Shown here: in pieces, positions 11,150 through 21,652 of the stretch
How positions within the stretch are numbered: position 1 is the first letter of the stretch
How the letters are laid out: every line of letters starts with the position of its first letter
Source: Penium margaritaceum
Taxonomy: Eukaryota > Streptophyta > Zygnematophyceae > Desmidiales > Peniaceae
Direction: 5' to 3'
DNA length: 64,000 bases
Assembly (NCBI GenBank): GCA_023375785.1
Contig: SZWC01000569.1
Location: 75,223-139,222 of the forward strand
Translations under genes and position numbers: made by a program
Notes under the pieces: model-generated
Databases searched by the model: none
The model's input: the letters and a program-made list of their open reading frames with translations, nothing else
What the model was told of the DNA's origin: nothing

Positions 11150-11830
11150 ATGAACACATCCCATCTACCGCAGTTGCACGAAGAGCCTCGAGACAATCTT
11201 TACCATGCGGACGATGATACATTCTTAGCCGTCCAGGAAGATGATGGACGGTGGACGGTGGTGACGGGCAGAGCATTTGTTCCCATTGGCTGCTTGGTCA
11301 CACTCCTTGATATTGGCTCTCCTAGCACCACCTTTACCATCCTGACTGACGAGAAGATGAAATGGAACATTCCTATGCAGGTTTCCATGTATCGCTACAT
11401 TAACGTCAATTTCTAGGCTTCTACCACCCTGGGAGTGATCCACCTTGTCCTGATTACAATCGTACGACTGATGCACACCGTTTTTTCACAGGTGACTGAT
11501 ACCAATGGCTACATTGGCCTCATTGACAACAAGTTTTTCACACCCATGGCTGCCACAATTGACTACGGATAGGAAGCCTTGTACATCCAGCTGGCTGGTG
11601 GGGAATCCAACGCCATTAAGATATGCATTGAACTCATTTCTCCACGACCTCAGCCACTCACCACTCCAGCGGGCTTGCTTAACGTAATCATCACCAACCT
11701 GGCAGCTGAGCAGCAGAGGTCAGAGCAACGGTGGGCCCACATCCCGATGCATGTCATCAAAGGAACTGAGGAGGAAGCCATTGATGAAAGCCAAGATCAA
11801 GGCAATGGCTAAGACCTGGCTGTACGTCCA
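11150..11830 (+). pseudogene. Protease-like / pre-RT region of the second gypsy type
   Basis: Open stretches 11150-11416 (88 codons) and 11579-11812 (77 codons) lie between the zinc knuckle and RT, where the protease should be. LLDIGSPSTTF is a possible degraded D-(S/T)-G site, and LAGGESNAIKIC is another moderately typical segment. No convincing active site is present, so the assignment rests on position. Confidence 0.35.
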
Positions 11831-11919
11831 CTTTCTGACCACTACAGAATGGGATGAGGTAGCTGACGTGGTCTCCCAACACGTCCGGGTATTTGCTGTG
11901 GAACTACCAAACTGAACTC

Positions 11920-12560
11920 CATCAGCACGCTCCATGTTCTTGACACGGGCGCAACCAGGCCTGAGGCACTGAAGATCCGGTGATTCAACCCCGGCACCGA
12001 AAAGGAGATTGCAAAGCAACTGGACATGCTGGAAGCTACTGGCAACATCAAAGTTGCCGCATCAACCTGGCTGAAAAACATCGTCATGGTGCCAAAACCA
12101 GACTCCAAATGGCACATGGGCATCGACTAGCAACCCATGCCTTCGGTTGAGGGTATTCTACATGTAGCAGCTGGATCCATCGTCCACAGCAAGCTCAATG
12201 TCCAGGCGGTGTACCATGCCATAGACATGGAGGCCACATCGGCTCTAAATACCGGATTCGTGGGAGCAGGCAAGCAGTAAGTGTTCCGCCAAATGCCATT
12301 CCAATTGAAAAATTCCAAGGCCACCTTTCAACGACTCGTGAACAAGATTTGTGCAGTTTGCAATTTTTCCCAATGATACATTGACAATATCCTGATTATC
12401 TCTGCATCCCCCATCCACCACTTGACGCAGATTTGCGAGATCCTACAACGTCTGTCTGCCATTAGCCTCAAGAAAAAATCCAGCAAGTGCGTTTTTGGCA
12501 CAGATGAGTTGGAATTCTTCCACATCTTTCTCTCCATACATAGCATCTGCATCAACCTCT
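11920..12560 (+). pseudogene. Gypsy reverse transcriptase, second type
   Basis: The plus strand reads DTGATRPEAL and FNPGTEKEIAKQLDMLEATG (entry to RT), NIVMVPKPDSKWHMGID (fingers), a palm segment with VFRQMPFQLKNSKATFQRLV, then YIDNILIISASPIHHL, where the catalytic YxDD has become YIDN. LKKKSSKCVFGTDELEFF closes the domain. In-frame stops occur after GID, GAGKQ and NFSQ. Confidence 0.8.
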
Positions 12561-12689
12561 AGAATATTGAGATCATCTTCCGATGGGAAGTTCCCCAACC
12601 CCCTGCACAAGTTTGGCATTTTGTGGAGTTTGTGGTTTTTCATTGATGGTTCGTCAACGGCTTTGCTACCATTGCACGGCCATTACGCA

Positions 12690-13130
12690 CCATCCAAGCT
12701 GTTTCTCCGAGTATTTTTTATGGGGAGATGGGGCAGTTGAGGCATTCCACATCCTCAAGCAACAACTCCATGATTCCCCTGTTTCGGACGTCCCAGATTT
12801 TGGTAAACCCTTTTCACAAGCCAGAGATTGGTCCAAGGAAGGATTGGGAGCCGCACTTGCACAGAAAGATGAAAAGAAATGAGGGAAGGTTGCGTCATTC
12901 GACAGCTGGGTCACCACCATCACGGAGGTTGCCTATCCAGAACTTCCATCATTACCTCAAACTGGACCCCCATTCACACTCACGGATCACAAGGTGCTCG
13001 AGTGGGTCATGACCACTCCGAACCATGCCAGGGTCCTCACCAAGTGGTCGCTGCTGCTATGGGTACACGACATCACCATCGAATACCGGCTCGGCATGTC
13101 ACACAGGTGTACGGATGCCCTCAATTGACC
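12690..13130 (+). pseudogene. Gypsy RNase H, second type
   Basis: After a frameshift the plus strand reads AFHILKQQLHDSPVSDVPDF, ARDWSKEGLGAALAQKDEK (the first catalytic Asp in RDWS, canonical D-A-S), ITEVAYPELP with Glu, FTLTDHKVLEWVM with Asp, and IEYRLGMSHRCTDALN with the last Asp. One stop interrupts after DEKK. It follows RT as in a standard gypsy pol. Confidence 0.75.
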
Positions 13131-13134
13131 AAAA

Positions 13135-13340
13135 ACATTGACTGCCGCTTCACCAAGGCCATCGGAGGAGGCTATGCAGTACATGATGCAGCCGGTAGAA
13201 ATTTGTGGCTTTCTATGACATTGCAATTGGCATCTTCTAAGGCCGCATGGTCTGTCCCAGGTGTCATACATGTTTTCACCGGGCCTACTACAAGCCTGCG
13301 CACAACGGGAATGCGACCTGTAACAATTGTTTCATAGTGA
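13135..13340 (+). pseudogene. CxxC-rich segment after RNase H, function unknown
   Basis: In the frame through 13251-13335 the plus strand encodes VCPRCHTCFHRAYYKP followed by ATCNNCF: CxxC, then a further Cys and His, then CxxC. The spacing could bind zinc. It does not match the HHCC zinc finger of gypsy integrase (H-x3-H then CxxC). A stop lies about 12 codons upstream. It may be an extra domain of this element or chance. Confidence 0.35.
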
Positions 13341-13769
13341 ATGCTTAGGAAAGCTGAGGAAGGCTTCTGGTCCGGGGATGGAGGAAATCCTGTGAAGGCG
13401 GCAGACTCAGCTGCGGATCAAGGAGCCACACGTATGCCCACATACCAGACTAGATGACAGAGGACCAATGAACCTGCCTCAACCTCAGCAAACCTTGACA
13501 CCTCCAGGGTTGTTGAGATCCCATCACCAATTGTTGAGCAGGATCTACTGTGCTGCGAGCAACTGCCAAAGGAAAACACTGGCAGCCGCAAGATATCTAT
13601 GTGCTACTTACATATTGACAGCGAGGTCACGCCGGCTGATGGTATCCTTCTCCGCTTCGACATCCCGGACAAGATGGAGATCCATTGTATGGAACCCACC
13701 ATGGAAGCATGGCCCACCCCAACTTTCCACGATGCTCAAGGTTAGGAGTCTCCTAACGGGCCATCGACA

Positions 13770-13985
13770 CCATCAGCCCTATCAGCCACATTGGTGTCAT
13801 CAGCCCCATCAGCCCCATCGGTCCCATCTCCGCAATCAGCCCCATCAACCACATCAGTGCCATCAATCTAATCAGCCCCGTCAGCCCCATCGGTCCGGTC
13901 TGCACCATCAGCCATTTTAGCCCCATCAGTTCCATTGGTCCCACCAGCGCCACCAGGGCCATCAGCCCCATCAGCACAATTGGCC
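13770..13985. repeat. 9-bp minisatellite (catcagccc and variants)
   Basis: The unit catcagccc recurs imperfectly about two dozen times. It would code His-Gln-Pro, Ile-Ser-Pro or, on the other strand, Gly-Leu-Met runs depending on frame. No frame is clearly the coding one. Confidence 0.8.
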
Positions 13986-14396
13986 CCACTTGGGCCTTCT
14001 GCTCCCTACACCCCTCGTAAGCCCATTGCACCTGAGAACGGTGCATCCTAGCTGAGGACCCGGCCGGTGGGACAGCAGAATCTGAAGGGGGATGCATGGA
14101 AGAGGACTGGGGAGCTGATGAGCTCCAGAAGACACAAGCTGCCGTTTGGCTTGATCTGACATAATGCAGTCACTTGTTGGAATATCTTTGCCTTCGAACT
14201 ACTAACACCCAGTGGGGTGAGGAGTAGAGGAAGCTTGTGAGAATTCAAGCTTAGAAATAATTTTGGTGTGACAGGACCATGTACCACCACGTGTCTATAC
14301 ATGCTAGGGATAGAGTTGTGCCACTGATCACAAATCGGGCGGCTATCATGCAGCGGTATCATGCCATGGCTACGCATTTCAGCTTGGAGGAGATGA
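13986..14396. other. No recognisable feature
   Basis: Mixed sequence after the 9-bp minisatellite with short open frames on both strands; nothing recognised. Confidence 0.4.
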
Positions 14397-15017
14397 CGTG
14401 TTCGGTTGTCGATAAACATTTTGGCGTTTAGATGAATCATAGTGATCTACACTTGCACCTTTGCCATATTCTTTCATCTGTTTTTCATCCATGCCAGTTT
14501 TCGCGCTTTTGTTCTTTCATGGATGAATTTCAACGATGGGAAAGTGCGACGGTGAGTTTGAACCCGGCCCGCCTCGGGGTTTGCACCGATGCGCACCCAC
14601 CTCCTGCCCCCAAAGGCGATCCGGACTCGGTTCAACGGTTTGCATTTCACTGTTCAAAGTTTAACTTTCAGACAAAAACGGATCGACAAATGGATTGCCG
14701 ACGGATTAATCGAAGACATAATTCGTAAGATGTTTTAATGCTTGAGTCTTTCAACCACGGAATTAGTAGTGCGCTTCGGGATTGGGGGCTTTCATTCAGC
14801 AGTTTCAGTGAAAGGTTGCATCCTCAAAGGTGCCGAAGTGAGATATGAAAGGGTGAACAAGCTCGTAGAAAAGTTTAAACTTTTCGCACATTCCTCGCAC
14901 GGTTGCAACCTCTCGCAACAATCTGCGAGCTCTTGCTAATGACCACATCACTTCGCAGACTCAATCTCCCACCGCCAGGTCATTGATGAATACTGAATTC
15001 ATCGACAACCGAACACG
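14397..15017. repeat. Candidate inverted-repeat element (20-bp arms, 621 bp)
   Basis: The arm cgtgttcggttgtcgataaa at 14397-14416 is the reverse complement, with one mismatch, of ttcatcgacaaccgaacacg at 14998-15017. The two could be terminal inverted repeats of a small non-autonomous element. I see no convincing target-site duplication outside the arms, and the interior shows no transposase. Confidence 0.4.
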
Positions 15018-15402
15018 GCAAGAATCTCTTGCTTCTCTCTCCTCACTTTTGGTGGAACAAAATGAGCCCAGAAATGCAGGCATGGATAGGAATATGTGCC
15101 ACATGCCTGGAATGAAGCGTAATATTTCTGTTGGAGCCAACATCCGGCTAATTGTGGTAGACGTGCCCTTCCACCAGGTCGCCATCAACGATGTCGAAGA
15201 TTTGCCTGCTCGCACAAGCAAAAAGAATGTGCAGGAAAGCATCAACGCCTTCATCACAGATGATGATGCCAAAGTTTTCAGCAACAATAAAAGAAAACAG
15301 GCTGCCCCATTCTTTTCACCAATGCATCCTCACCAGACGCGGGCCATGCGGCGTGCCGCCAGGTCACCTATTTTTTGCGCTACAACAATTAGGGGTCAAT
15401 AG
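14983..15402 (+). CDS. Uncharacterised 139-codon open frame
   Basis: An uninterrupted ATG-to-stop frame (MMNTEFIDNRTRQESL at its start, ending near RSPIFCATTIRGQ). It is one of the few open frames here that is neither repetitive nor antisense to a retroelement domain. The middle (MCHMPGMKRNISVGANIRLI) resembles no family I know. It overlaps the right arm of the inverted-repeat pair. It could be a captured gene piece, part of an unrecognised element, or chance. Confidence 0.25.
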   Translation: MMNTEFIDNRTRQESLASLSSLLVEQNEPRNAGMDRNMCHMPGMKRNISVGANIRLIVVDVPFHQVAINDVEDLPARTSKKNVQESINAFITDDDAKVFSNNKRKQAAPFFSPMHPHQTRAMRRAARSPIFCATTIRGQ

Positions 15403-15771
15403 GTTCTTTTTTTATACAACCCCCGGCCGTTGGGCTTGTTCAGCGATTCAACTAGACCCTTGAATGAAGTTTGAAGAAACATGCAGACATAAATTCCAAG
15501 GTTTGGCCAAATTTCATCACGTTTGTCCCATTGTGGTACAACAGCAGTGTCCATGGAATCACCACATTATTCTCTGTCTACCTGGTATACAGCCATCACC
15601 CCACTCCCTCCTCCAGTTTCATTATCAGGAGACGGAGCATATTCATACTGACAAAGGAGGGGATGATGTCCATGTGCAAAGTTGTCGACCGTCGAACACG
15701 CATAAAACCCGACGACTTACACTACAAAGAGCAAAATCATGTTCAAAGTGATTTATAAGAAAATGTTCACC
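15403..15771. other. No recognisable feature
   Basis: Two short overlapping open frames on the plus strand (15464-15758) have no domain signature. The next recognised sequence is gypsy integrase from 15772. Confidence 0.4.
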
Positions 15772-16420
15772 ACACCGGCTGGACTACAAAGCCAAAGCAA
15801 ATTTTCTGCAGTTGACATCCAGCGACAAGAATTTTCTAGCGTCTGATAGGAAGCACACCACATCCTTGCAAAGACACAACCAACAACGAAATGACCAGCG
15901 GATTGACATCGTAGCAACAATGTATTCAGCGCTGGCGACTGCTTCCTACTCAGGTTAGCAAAAAATCAAGATACATGGACAAGACTTCACGAAGCTCAAA
16001 CATCGATGGTTGGAGCCGTTGGAGATTGCGCAGATGCAAAACCCGGTTGTCGCTTGACTTTGCTTACCAGACAACATGGCGATCCATCCAGTCTTCCATG
16101 TTAGCAAGATCAAGCACTACCCGGATCCCAGCAAGAAACTCCCCAATAGAGATGTCGCTCCTCCACCTCTAATCCAAGTGGACAGGGATGTAGAGTACGA
16201 TCGAGGACATCCTTGGCCACCAACACCATGAAAAATGACCGTGTCTCTGGTCAAGTGGCAGAGCTACGACGTCGCGCACAATAGCTGGGAATCGGACGAT
16301 GACTATTGAGGCATCGATCATCTAATAGATGATCGATGCCTCTAATAGATGATCGATAGTGTCACTGGCATACATTTGCTGATTCCCAAAGATTTTTTGT
16401 ATAACAGGGGGACGTTTTTA
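15772..16420 (+). pseudogene. Gypsy integrase C-terminus and chromodomain, 5'-truncated copy
   Basis: The plus strand carries, in shifting frames, the family blocks AGLQSQSK-like, EIAQMQNPVV, HPVFHVSKIKHYPDPSKKLPN and RDVAPPPLIQVDRDVEY, then chromodomain pieces (LVKWQSYD, NSWESDDDY, HLIDDR). A polypurine stretch lies just before the LTR at 16421. A hairpin duplication (16308-16363) interrupts the chromodomain end. Upstream pol is missing. Confidence 0.7.
16308..16363. repeat. Perfect hairpin plus direct repeat inside the chromodomain remnant
   Basis: Arms 16308-16323 (gaggcatcgatcatct) and 16327-16342 are perfect reverse complements around a 3-base loop. The sequence ctaatagatgatcgat is then repeated directly about 20 bp on. 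Other family copies have one HLIDDYYHRH-type segment here, so this is a local templated duplication. Confidence 0.85.
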
Positions 16421-16987
16421 TGTTCTAGACGTAACAATTCATGACATAAAAGTTCACAAGTCCCTTAATCCCGCATGTAGGTATTTTTTCGGTTCATTTG
16501 TGGCCCAGTAAGCGTTGACCTGAGGAATTTTAAGTCGCTCGGATGAGGTCATTTTGGCCATCTGTCCCAAAATCCAGTGTTTCGTTCGCGAAGACTCTTG
16601 CACATTCGTCCACTTTCTAAAACGGTTGACAGAAGTGTCACAGACCGTATCGGTATTTGATACTAGTCACTTGGGGTTTCATTTGCGCTATGCTTTTATA
16701 AAGACGTGACTTTACATTCTCAAAATGCCCCAAGCTTTGGTGGAGTTTCTTGAAGCGACCACATCCGACGGGACGTTGTATGCGTCACTCGACTCAATCA
16801 TCCAAGACCCAATATTTGCCTTGTTACGTCTCTTGCTATTGAACATATGCACTTAACATGACCGACAATTGCCATTGAAGTACACTCATTGCTGAATACA
16901 CAAAAAACAAAGTGTTCCAATTCCTCTCATCGTCTTTTGCTCTTGACCTCATCCTTGTGAACCACGCATGTTCCGCTCAGTGCAACA
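16421..16987 (+). repeat. Gypsy LTR (3' LTR of the truncated copy)
   Basis: It runs from TGTTCTAGACGTAACAATTC to CAGTGCAACA, about 567 bp, with the family's conserved interior. It follows the chromodomain and polypurine tract, as a 3' LTR should. Confidence 0.75.
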
Positions 16988-17411
16988 CCCATCTGGTTAC
17001 ATGAATCAACCTCAGCGGCTGAACAAATATTCAACACTCGAGAGAAGCTGGCCATTCGCAATGGAGTGAACAAAAAAAATATTTGTTGGGATTGATGATG
17101 GTAGTGACGTAGGCAAAATTCAAACTTGTTGGATCGCAGGTCTCGTTTCCTCCTTCATGGTCCCAACGGAGCAAGACGGCATGAACCGGCCACCCAAAAA
17201 ACATAGGAATTCAGTAGTACAAAGTGACATCCCTTGTCCAGATATCACCATTGGCACGGCCTACCGTGTGTACATTTTTGTTTCACTTGGACGATTAGGA
17301 TTGAAAAGATAGGGGGACGGATCAAACTGGAGGTCATTGATTATTAGGCGCTTGTCTTTGCTACCAACATTTTCTGTCATCGTGTGTCATGGCGAGTGGT
17401 TAAGACATCGC
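16988..17411 (+). other. Spacer between two gypsy LTRs
   Basis: About 420 bp between the LTR ending at 16987 and the LTR starting at 17412. A short open piece near 17090-17280 reads DDGSDVGKIQTCWIAGL, not recognised. The last 120 bp loosely resemble a chromodomain tail, suggesting remains of another copy. Confidence 0.3.
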
Positions 17412-17954
17412 TGTTATTTCCTAGATGTTCACGAGTTCCTGAACACTAGAAGTGGCATTTATGCCACTACATCCATGGCCCGGCGCGCATTGACCTTAAG
17501 ACTTGTACGTTCTTTGGCCGATGGCATTTTGCTCACCTGTCCCGACCTCCTTTGTTTTGCTCCTGAAGGTTCTGAAACACTCGACATCGTCCTAGAATGG
17601 TCGACAGAAGATTCGCTAGCTGTATAGATGTTTTGATAATCTTTGGTTGTCTTCTTGATGACGTTGGAATTTCATGAACTCACGCCTCAATATTCTTGAA
17701 ACCCACAACTTTTCAACAGAGTTTCTTGAAGCGATTGTTCACATTGCGGTGTTGCATGCATCCATCAACACAAGCGGTCACAGCCCAATACATGCCTCAT
17801 TGTGTTTCTTGAAATTGTATATATATGCGTGACATGATGGACACTTGTCATAAAAGAACACTTACGACTCGATCTGAAACGTCCTTATTATTCGAATAAT
17901 CTTCTGTTTTGTATCTCATCTCTCTGACCCATCCATGTTTCGCTCAGCGTGATG
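17412..17954 (+). repeat. 5' LTR of gypsy copy D
   Basis: It starts TGTTATTTCCTAGATGTTC and ends near CTCAGCGTGATG, about 543 bp. It pairs with the 3' LTR at 44411-44959 (about 549 bp), with many differences visible by eye, so the element is old. Confidence 0.75.
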
Positions 17955-17970
17955 CTTGGTATGAGCACGC
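17955..17970 (+). promoter_or_regulatory. Degenerate initiator-Met primer-binding site of copy D
   Basis: Immediately after the LTR the sequence cttggtatgagcacg fits TTGGTATCAGAGCAC, the Met-tRNA complement, with two bases missing. Copy F has a similarly damaged site at 51165-51179. Confidence 0.6.
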
Positions 17971-18059
17971 AGTGGCGCTAGAGGAATAAGCGACACATCA
18001 ACTACGAGGTGAAAACCTCGTACAGTTCTTCAGTGCATCTCCCCTGTTCAAGAATTCCT

Positions 18060-18780
18060 TGACCTCTTAAAAATGACGGTGAATGGAGCAAACACACCTG
18101 ACGCACCTGACCAAGCGTTAGTTGCAAATTTCATGGTGAATGGCGCAGCCCCTATAACCCCAACAGCCAACCCATTGAAGGCTCACTCGGGCTCAACAAA
18201 CCATTTGCCTCCGCCGTCTCCCACTAGGAAGATATCCGGAAAGCTGGAAGACACTGGCCAACAAGCTCATGTTAATCAACACCTATATCAAAAGATTTCA
18301 GGACTCAAAAGCCTCAAAACCCATCTGCTCCATTAACTCAACATGGCGGTGGAGGAGCTTCAAAATGCACATGTGTGGGAAGCACTAATCACCGAGAAGA
18401 ATGTCTAACTCTCGAGCAAGCTCCAAACTTGTCTAGCACTGCCCGAGCGGTTTGATCCTGCAAACTCCAAAGGATAAATGTTCTGGATGTGGCTAACAAT
18501 TCTATAGGTTTATTTCACTATGAATGGGGTAAAAAAAAAAAAAAATGACCTCGCGGCGTTGCTTTTGCTTGGCATGGCGTCAAGTTGGTGGTCTGATCTA
18601 AAGACCATCCAATGGCACCAGGAGACTGGCAAACTTGGATCAATGGCTCACGCGACTGCTCTCACATCGTTGACCGTAGGTGTTCTACCTCACAAGCAGA
18701 GCAATCCGACGTGGCATGTTTCACTCACTCCACTGGAAAACAAGATGGAATTCACGTAGGCCATTTTTACACATTAACCG
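18060..18780 (+). pseudogene. Gypsy gag of copy D, first of two tandem gag segments
   Basis: An N-terminal open part (from 18073, MTVNGANTPDAPDQALVA) is followed by a helix-rich block (QAHVNQHLYQKISGLKSLKT), stops, then the capsid block LAALLLLGMASSWWSDLKTIQ equivalent to LRGTSLSWWSDLKAIQR in copy A. An A run near 18533 lies where VYFTMNGV shifts frame. The same gag region occurs again at 18850-19690. Confidence 0.7.
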
Positions 18781-18849
18781 GCGCATTAACTACAAGCAAC
18801 AACCTCGCACGAGTTTTTACTACATCTCCACTGCCAAAAGTTCACAGAC

Positions 18850-19690
18850 CTTACGGTGATGATGGTGAACGGAGCAAGCATACCCAGCAACAAGAAGCAG
18901 TAACCGGCAAATACTCGGGCGATGGAGGCTTAGCATTGTGCGAACAATGGCACTCTCCTCGCGAACAAGGAAGCAACGAGAAAATTTACTATGAATAGTG
19001 CAGCATTTTTTATTCCGACGGCCAACCCGGTGACAGACCTCTCAGGCTTGGGGAACCCTTTGCCCCCGCCATTGCCTGCCAAGATGATACCTGGTGCAAT
19101 GGGAGGCACCGACCAACAGGCTAGCATGAACAAAGGCCTGTACCAGAAGTTGTTGTGACTTGAGAGCCTCAACACCCATATGATATAGTTACTCAATACG
19201 GCAATGGAGGAGGTATAGAGGTATCACGCGTGGGAAGTAGTATTCGCAAAGAGGAATCTTCAAATCTTGAGTGAATTCCAAGTTCAACTGACACTCCCTC
19301 AATAGTTTCATCCTGCAAACTCTTAAGGACCGATGATCAGGATATATAAGAAGAGTTTGAAGGTGTATTTTACCGCTGCCGGGGTCAACAACGAAAGAGA
19401 GATGATTGGATTTGTGGTCACTTTTGTGTGGCACGGCTTTGATTTGGTGGTCTGATCTGAAGGTTGTTTAACAGCATTATGAGACCAACGGAGCTGGATC
19501 AATGGCTCATGTGAATTCTCTCACAACATCGACCACATGTGTTTTGCCTCTAGGGCCAATCAATTCATTGTGACATGACTCTTTGACTCTACTGAAGAAC
19601 TAGACGGACATCCCACACGCCACACTCACCCATTTCAAAAAGGTTAACAAGAGTTTTCATGCATGTTGTAGGCTTCAACGCTTGCGTTAG
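18850..19690 (+). pseudogene. Second, diverged gag segment of copy D
   Basis: From about 18990 the sequence repeats the order of 18130-18780: an AAFFIPTANPVTDLSGLGNP-like start, LPPPLPAKM, a GTDQQASMNKGLYQK helix, then a capsid start and ALIWWSDLKVV. The copies are clearly related but diverged, so this is an old duplication within gag or a junction of two elements, not an assembly overlap. Confidence 0.6.
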
Positions 19691-20180
19691 CAATTAAGCG
19701 TGACAGGATACACAAATGTTTTTAGAAAATCATCACCAGTAGTGACCTTAACCTCTACAAGCTCTATTTCTATGACACCGGCAACCTCAAGCACGATGTT
19801 TGGCAAGAGATTCCCATAGTCGGCATCCAAGATGACCTTCCAAAATGATCGCAACAGTTGATTGTATTGACAGCAGCGACTATGATGCTCAAGTATAGGA
19901 ATACAACGATTGGCGAGCCCAAATCCGCACCTCCTATTGCGGCGGAGGGAAGTCACAAGCCGTAAAAACCTCATCTCCAATGGAGATTGAAACTGTTGAT
20001 CAATGCAATTAACAGCTCTACAGGACTTGCAGGAAGCCGTGATATGTCTCGCGTGACTGTCAGAAATGACGTCTACATGTGAAAAGGGAGGAAAGTCACA
20101 GGGGAAAAATGACGAGTCGAGAAACAACAAGGGGAAGGAACAGATGGCAGAACTGCTTTCTGTTAAAAAAAAATCTAAGC
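19690..20180 (+). pseudogene. Gag C-terminus and zinc-knuckle region of copy D
   Basis: The plus strand has FRKSSPVVTLTSTSSI, IPIVGIQDDLPK and DCIDSSDYDAQV pieces matching the capsid C-terminus of copy F (ITGADITPEKL...; IADAKRIDNADYNAW). A degraded knuckle follows near 20030 (CRKP*YVSRDCQK), then a lysine-rich tail (20066-20170). The 242-codon open frame on the other strand across this region is antisense. Confidence 0.55.
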
Positions 20181-20339
20181 CGACCGATCGCCTATGTGAG
20201 CAGCTCGCATCTCCGCATACAATGGTTCTTGAGATTGCAAATTTTGACAAGGGGTACAAGTACGACCAACCAAAATAACTGTCAAGATCAAAGCAGAGTT
20301 CAAAACATAACGGCACCCGCAAAACGGTACCTGCAATCC

Positions 20340-20990
20340 TATTACCTGCAATATGCAAAATGGTACCTGCATTATTGGTTTGAGGAGCTTCTCGCATCTT
20401 TGTACACAATGACATGGTTTAAAATCGGGTTTACAGACCAGACCAGGGGTGTTTCCAAGAAAAACTGTTGATGGAAAACTTCAGATCCATCGACTTTGCG
20501 AACCTCTCCGACCGCAAATCAGTGATCCACATGACGTAGTGGTATGAAGGAATTGTTCAATGAGCAACCATGACATCATCCTCGGATGAGACTCCCTGTG
20601 CCGGCATGTTTTTCTCATAGATGAAAGCAGTGGATCAGTATATGTCAGCGTAAAAGGTAGAAAATGACACATACCTTTGATTGAGCGACCCACAATGTAG
20701 CGGCGGTAATGGGAGGTAGCAGAGGTGGAAGTAGCACAGCAAGTTGCAGCAGTCACAAAATGATGACCGATATCTTTGGACGTATCCAAAAGATGTATAC
20801 CACACAGAGCCCAAGTATGGCTAGTCCATGTGGAGTCAGGGGAAGTATATGAAATCATAGTAGTAGAGGTCAAAACATTACCCTCGACACCTAATAAATC
20901 CATAGGTGTTCCGGAGGAGTTTGCACCACTTGCTGAGGAGTTTGAAGGGGGTTCTCCTGGAAAACTAACCAAAGACTTACCTCCACGCTG
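20340..20990 (+). pseudogene. Protease and protease-RT linker of copy D
   Basis: Near 20371-20416 the frame reads LLV*GASRIFVHNDMV, matching LLDGGTSHSFVSNDM in copy F. The catalytic Asp is Val here and a stop follows, so the protease is inactive. Degraded linker continues to an open piece at 20776-20990 with PEEFAPLAEEFEGG and LTKDLPPR, which leads into RT. Confidence 0.6.
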
Positions 20991-21051
20991 AAAGGTCAGT
21001 CACTAGATAGACATGAAGCAGGGTAATAGATTGATGGTGAAGGGGACCTAC

Positions 21052-21652
21052 CCTAATGGTCTTGATTTCGATGTTAATGTTTTCCTTTGGTCGTCCAAAA
21101 GTGTAAAAATAAATTGCTTAGTTGAATTAAACGTCAAATGATTTCTCAGGGAGATTTGTTGAATTTAATGGATCATGCATAAATCTTGGCTAACTGGGTT
21201 CTATTTCACTTTTTGTTTTAGCTTGTGTGTTTTTTTCCCACTTTGTACCTCCATTCTTTCTGAAAATGTGTTCCGCTCTCCCAGTCCATCACTGCCCCGT
21301 TGATCCGCTTTCCCACTGTGATGTTGGCCCGCTCCCCTGCTATCAGGCCATAGTGCCCTCTTGTCGCCCCGCAGATATGCTGCCATGTCAGCTCGTAGCA
21401 GCCATTGTGGCAATCGAGGAATCGTTTTGCTGCCAAGCTGCAGATTTGGTGACTCCATGGCGCATGAGCACGACGGATTTGTCAAAACCAAGGATCATTA
21501 AGGAGTTACACTCGACCCATTGCCAAATTTAAGAGTACACCCTCACCCTAAGAATAAAACCAAGGCACTACCAACTAGATCTGAACCCAAAATGAAATTG
21601 AGGAACATCAATTTCATCGAAATCTAATTGTTGGAATTAAGGACCAATAGGG
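21052..21652. mobile_element. 601-bp TA-flanked inverted-repeat element (MITE-like)
   Basis: The left end reads CCCTAATGGTCTTGATTTC; the right end, reverse-complemented, reads CCCTATTGGTCCTTAATTC. TA lies directly outside both ends (21050-21051 and 21653-21654). Taking out the element and one TA makes the interrupted RT frame colinear with copy F (GAYRMSDHELNELK region), which fixes both boundaries. No transposase is inside, so it would depend on enzymes in trans, most simply of Tc1/mariner type given the TA. Its left end matches that of the element at 33771-34170. Confidence 0.8.

Larger units (their letters stand above)
10386..13340 (+). mobile_element. Ty3/gypsy element of a second type, degenerate, no LTRs found
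   Basis: In plus-strand order there is a zinc knuckle (about 10590-10650), an aspartic-protease-like region (11150-11420), a pre-RT segment, RT (11950-12560), RNase H (12720-13130) and a CxxC-rich piece (13251-13335). RT and RNase H wording differs strongly from copies A, D, E and F (for example TDHKVLEWVMTTPNHARVLT in RNase H), so this is another lineage. No chromodomain or LTR was found. Confidence 0.7.

Noticed and set aside
13770-13985. Possible CRISPR-like repeat array
   Set aside because: The unit is only 9 bp with no spacers; it is a minisatellite.
17337-17627. 96-codon plus-strand open frame
   Set aside because: It covers the start of an LTR (17412) and has no domain; an accidental frame.
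19687-20415. 242-codon minus-strand open frame
   Set aside because: It is antisense to decayed gag and protease of copy D, whose plus-strand blocks are recognisable.
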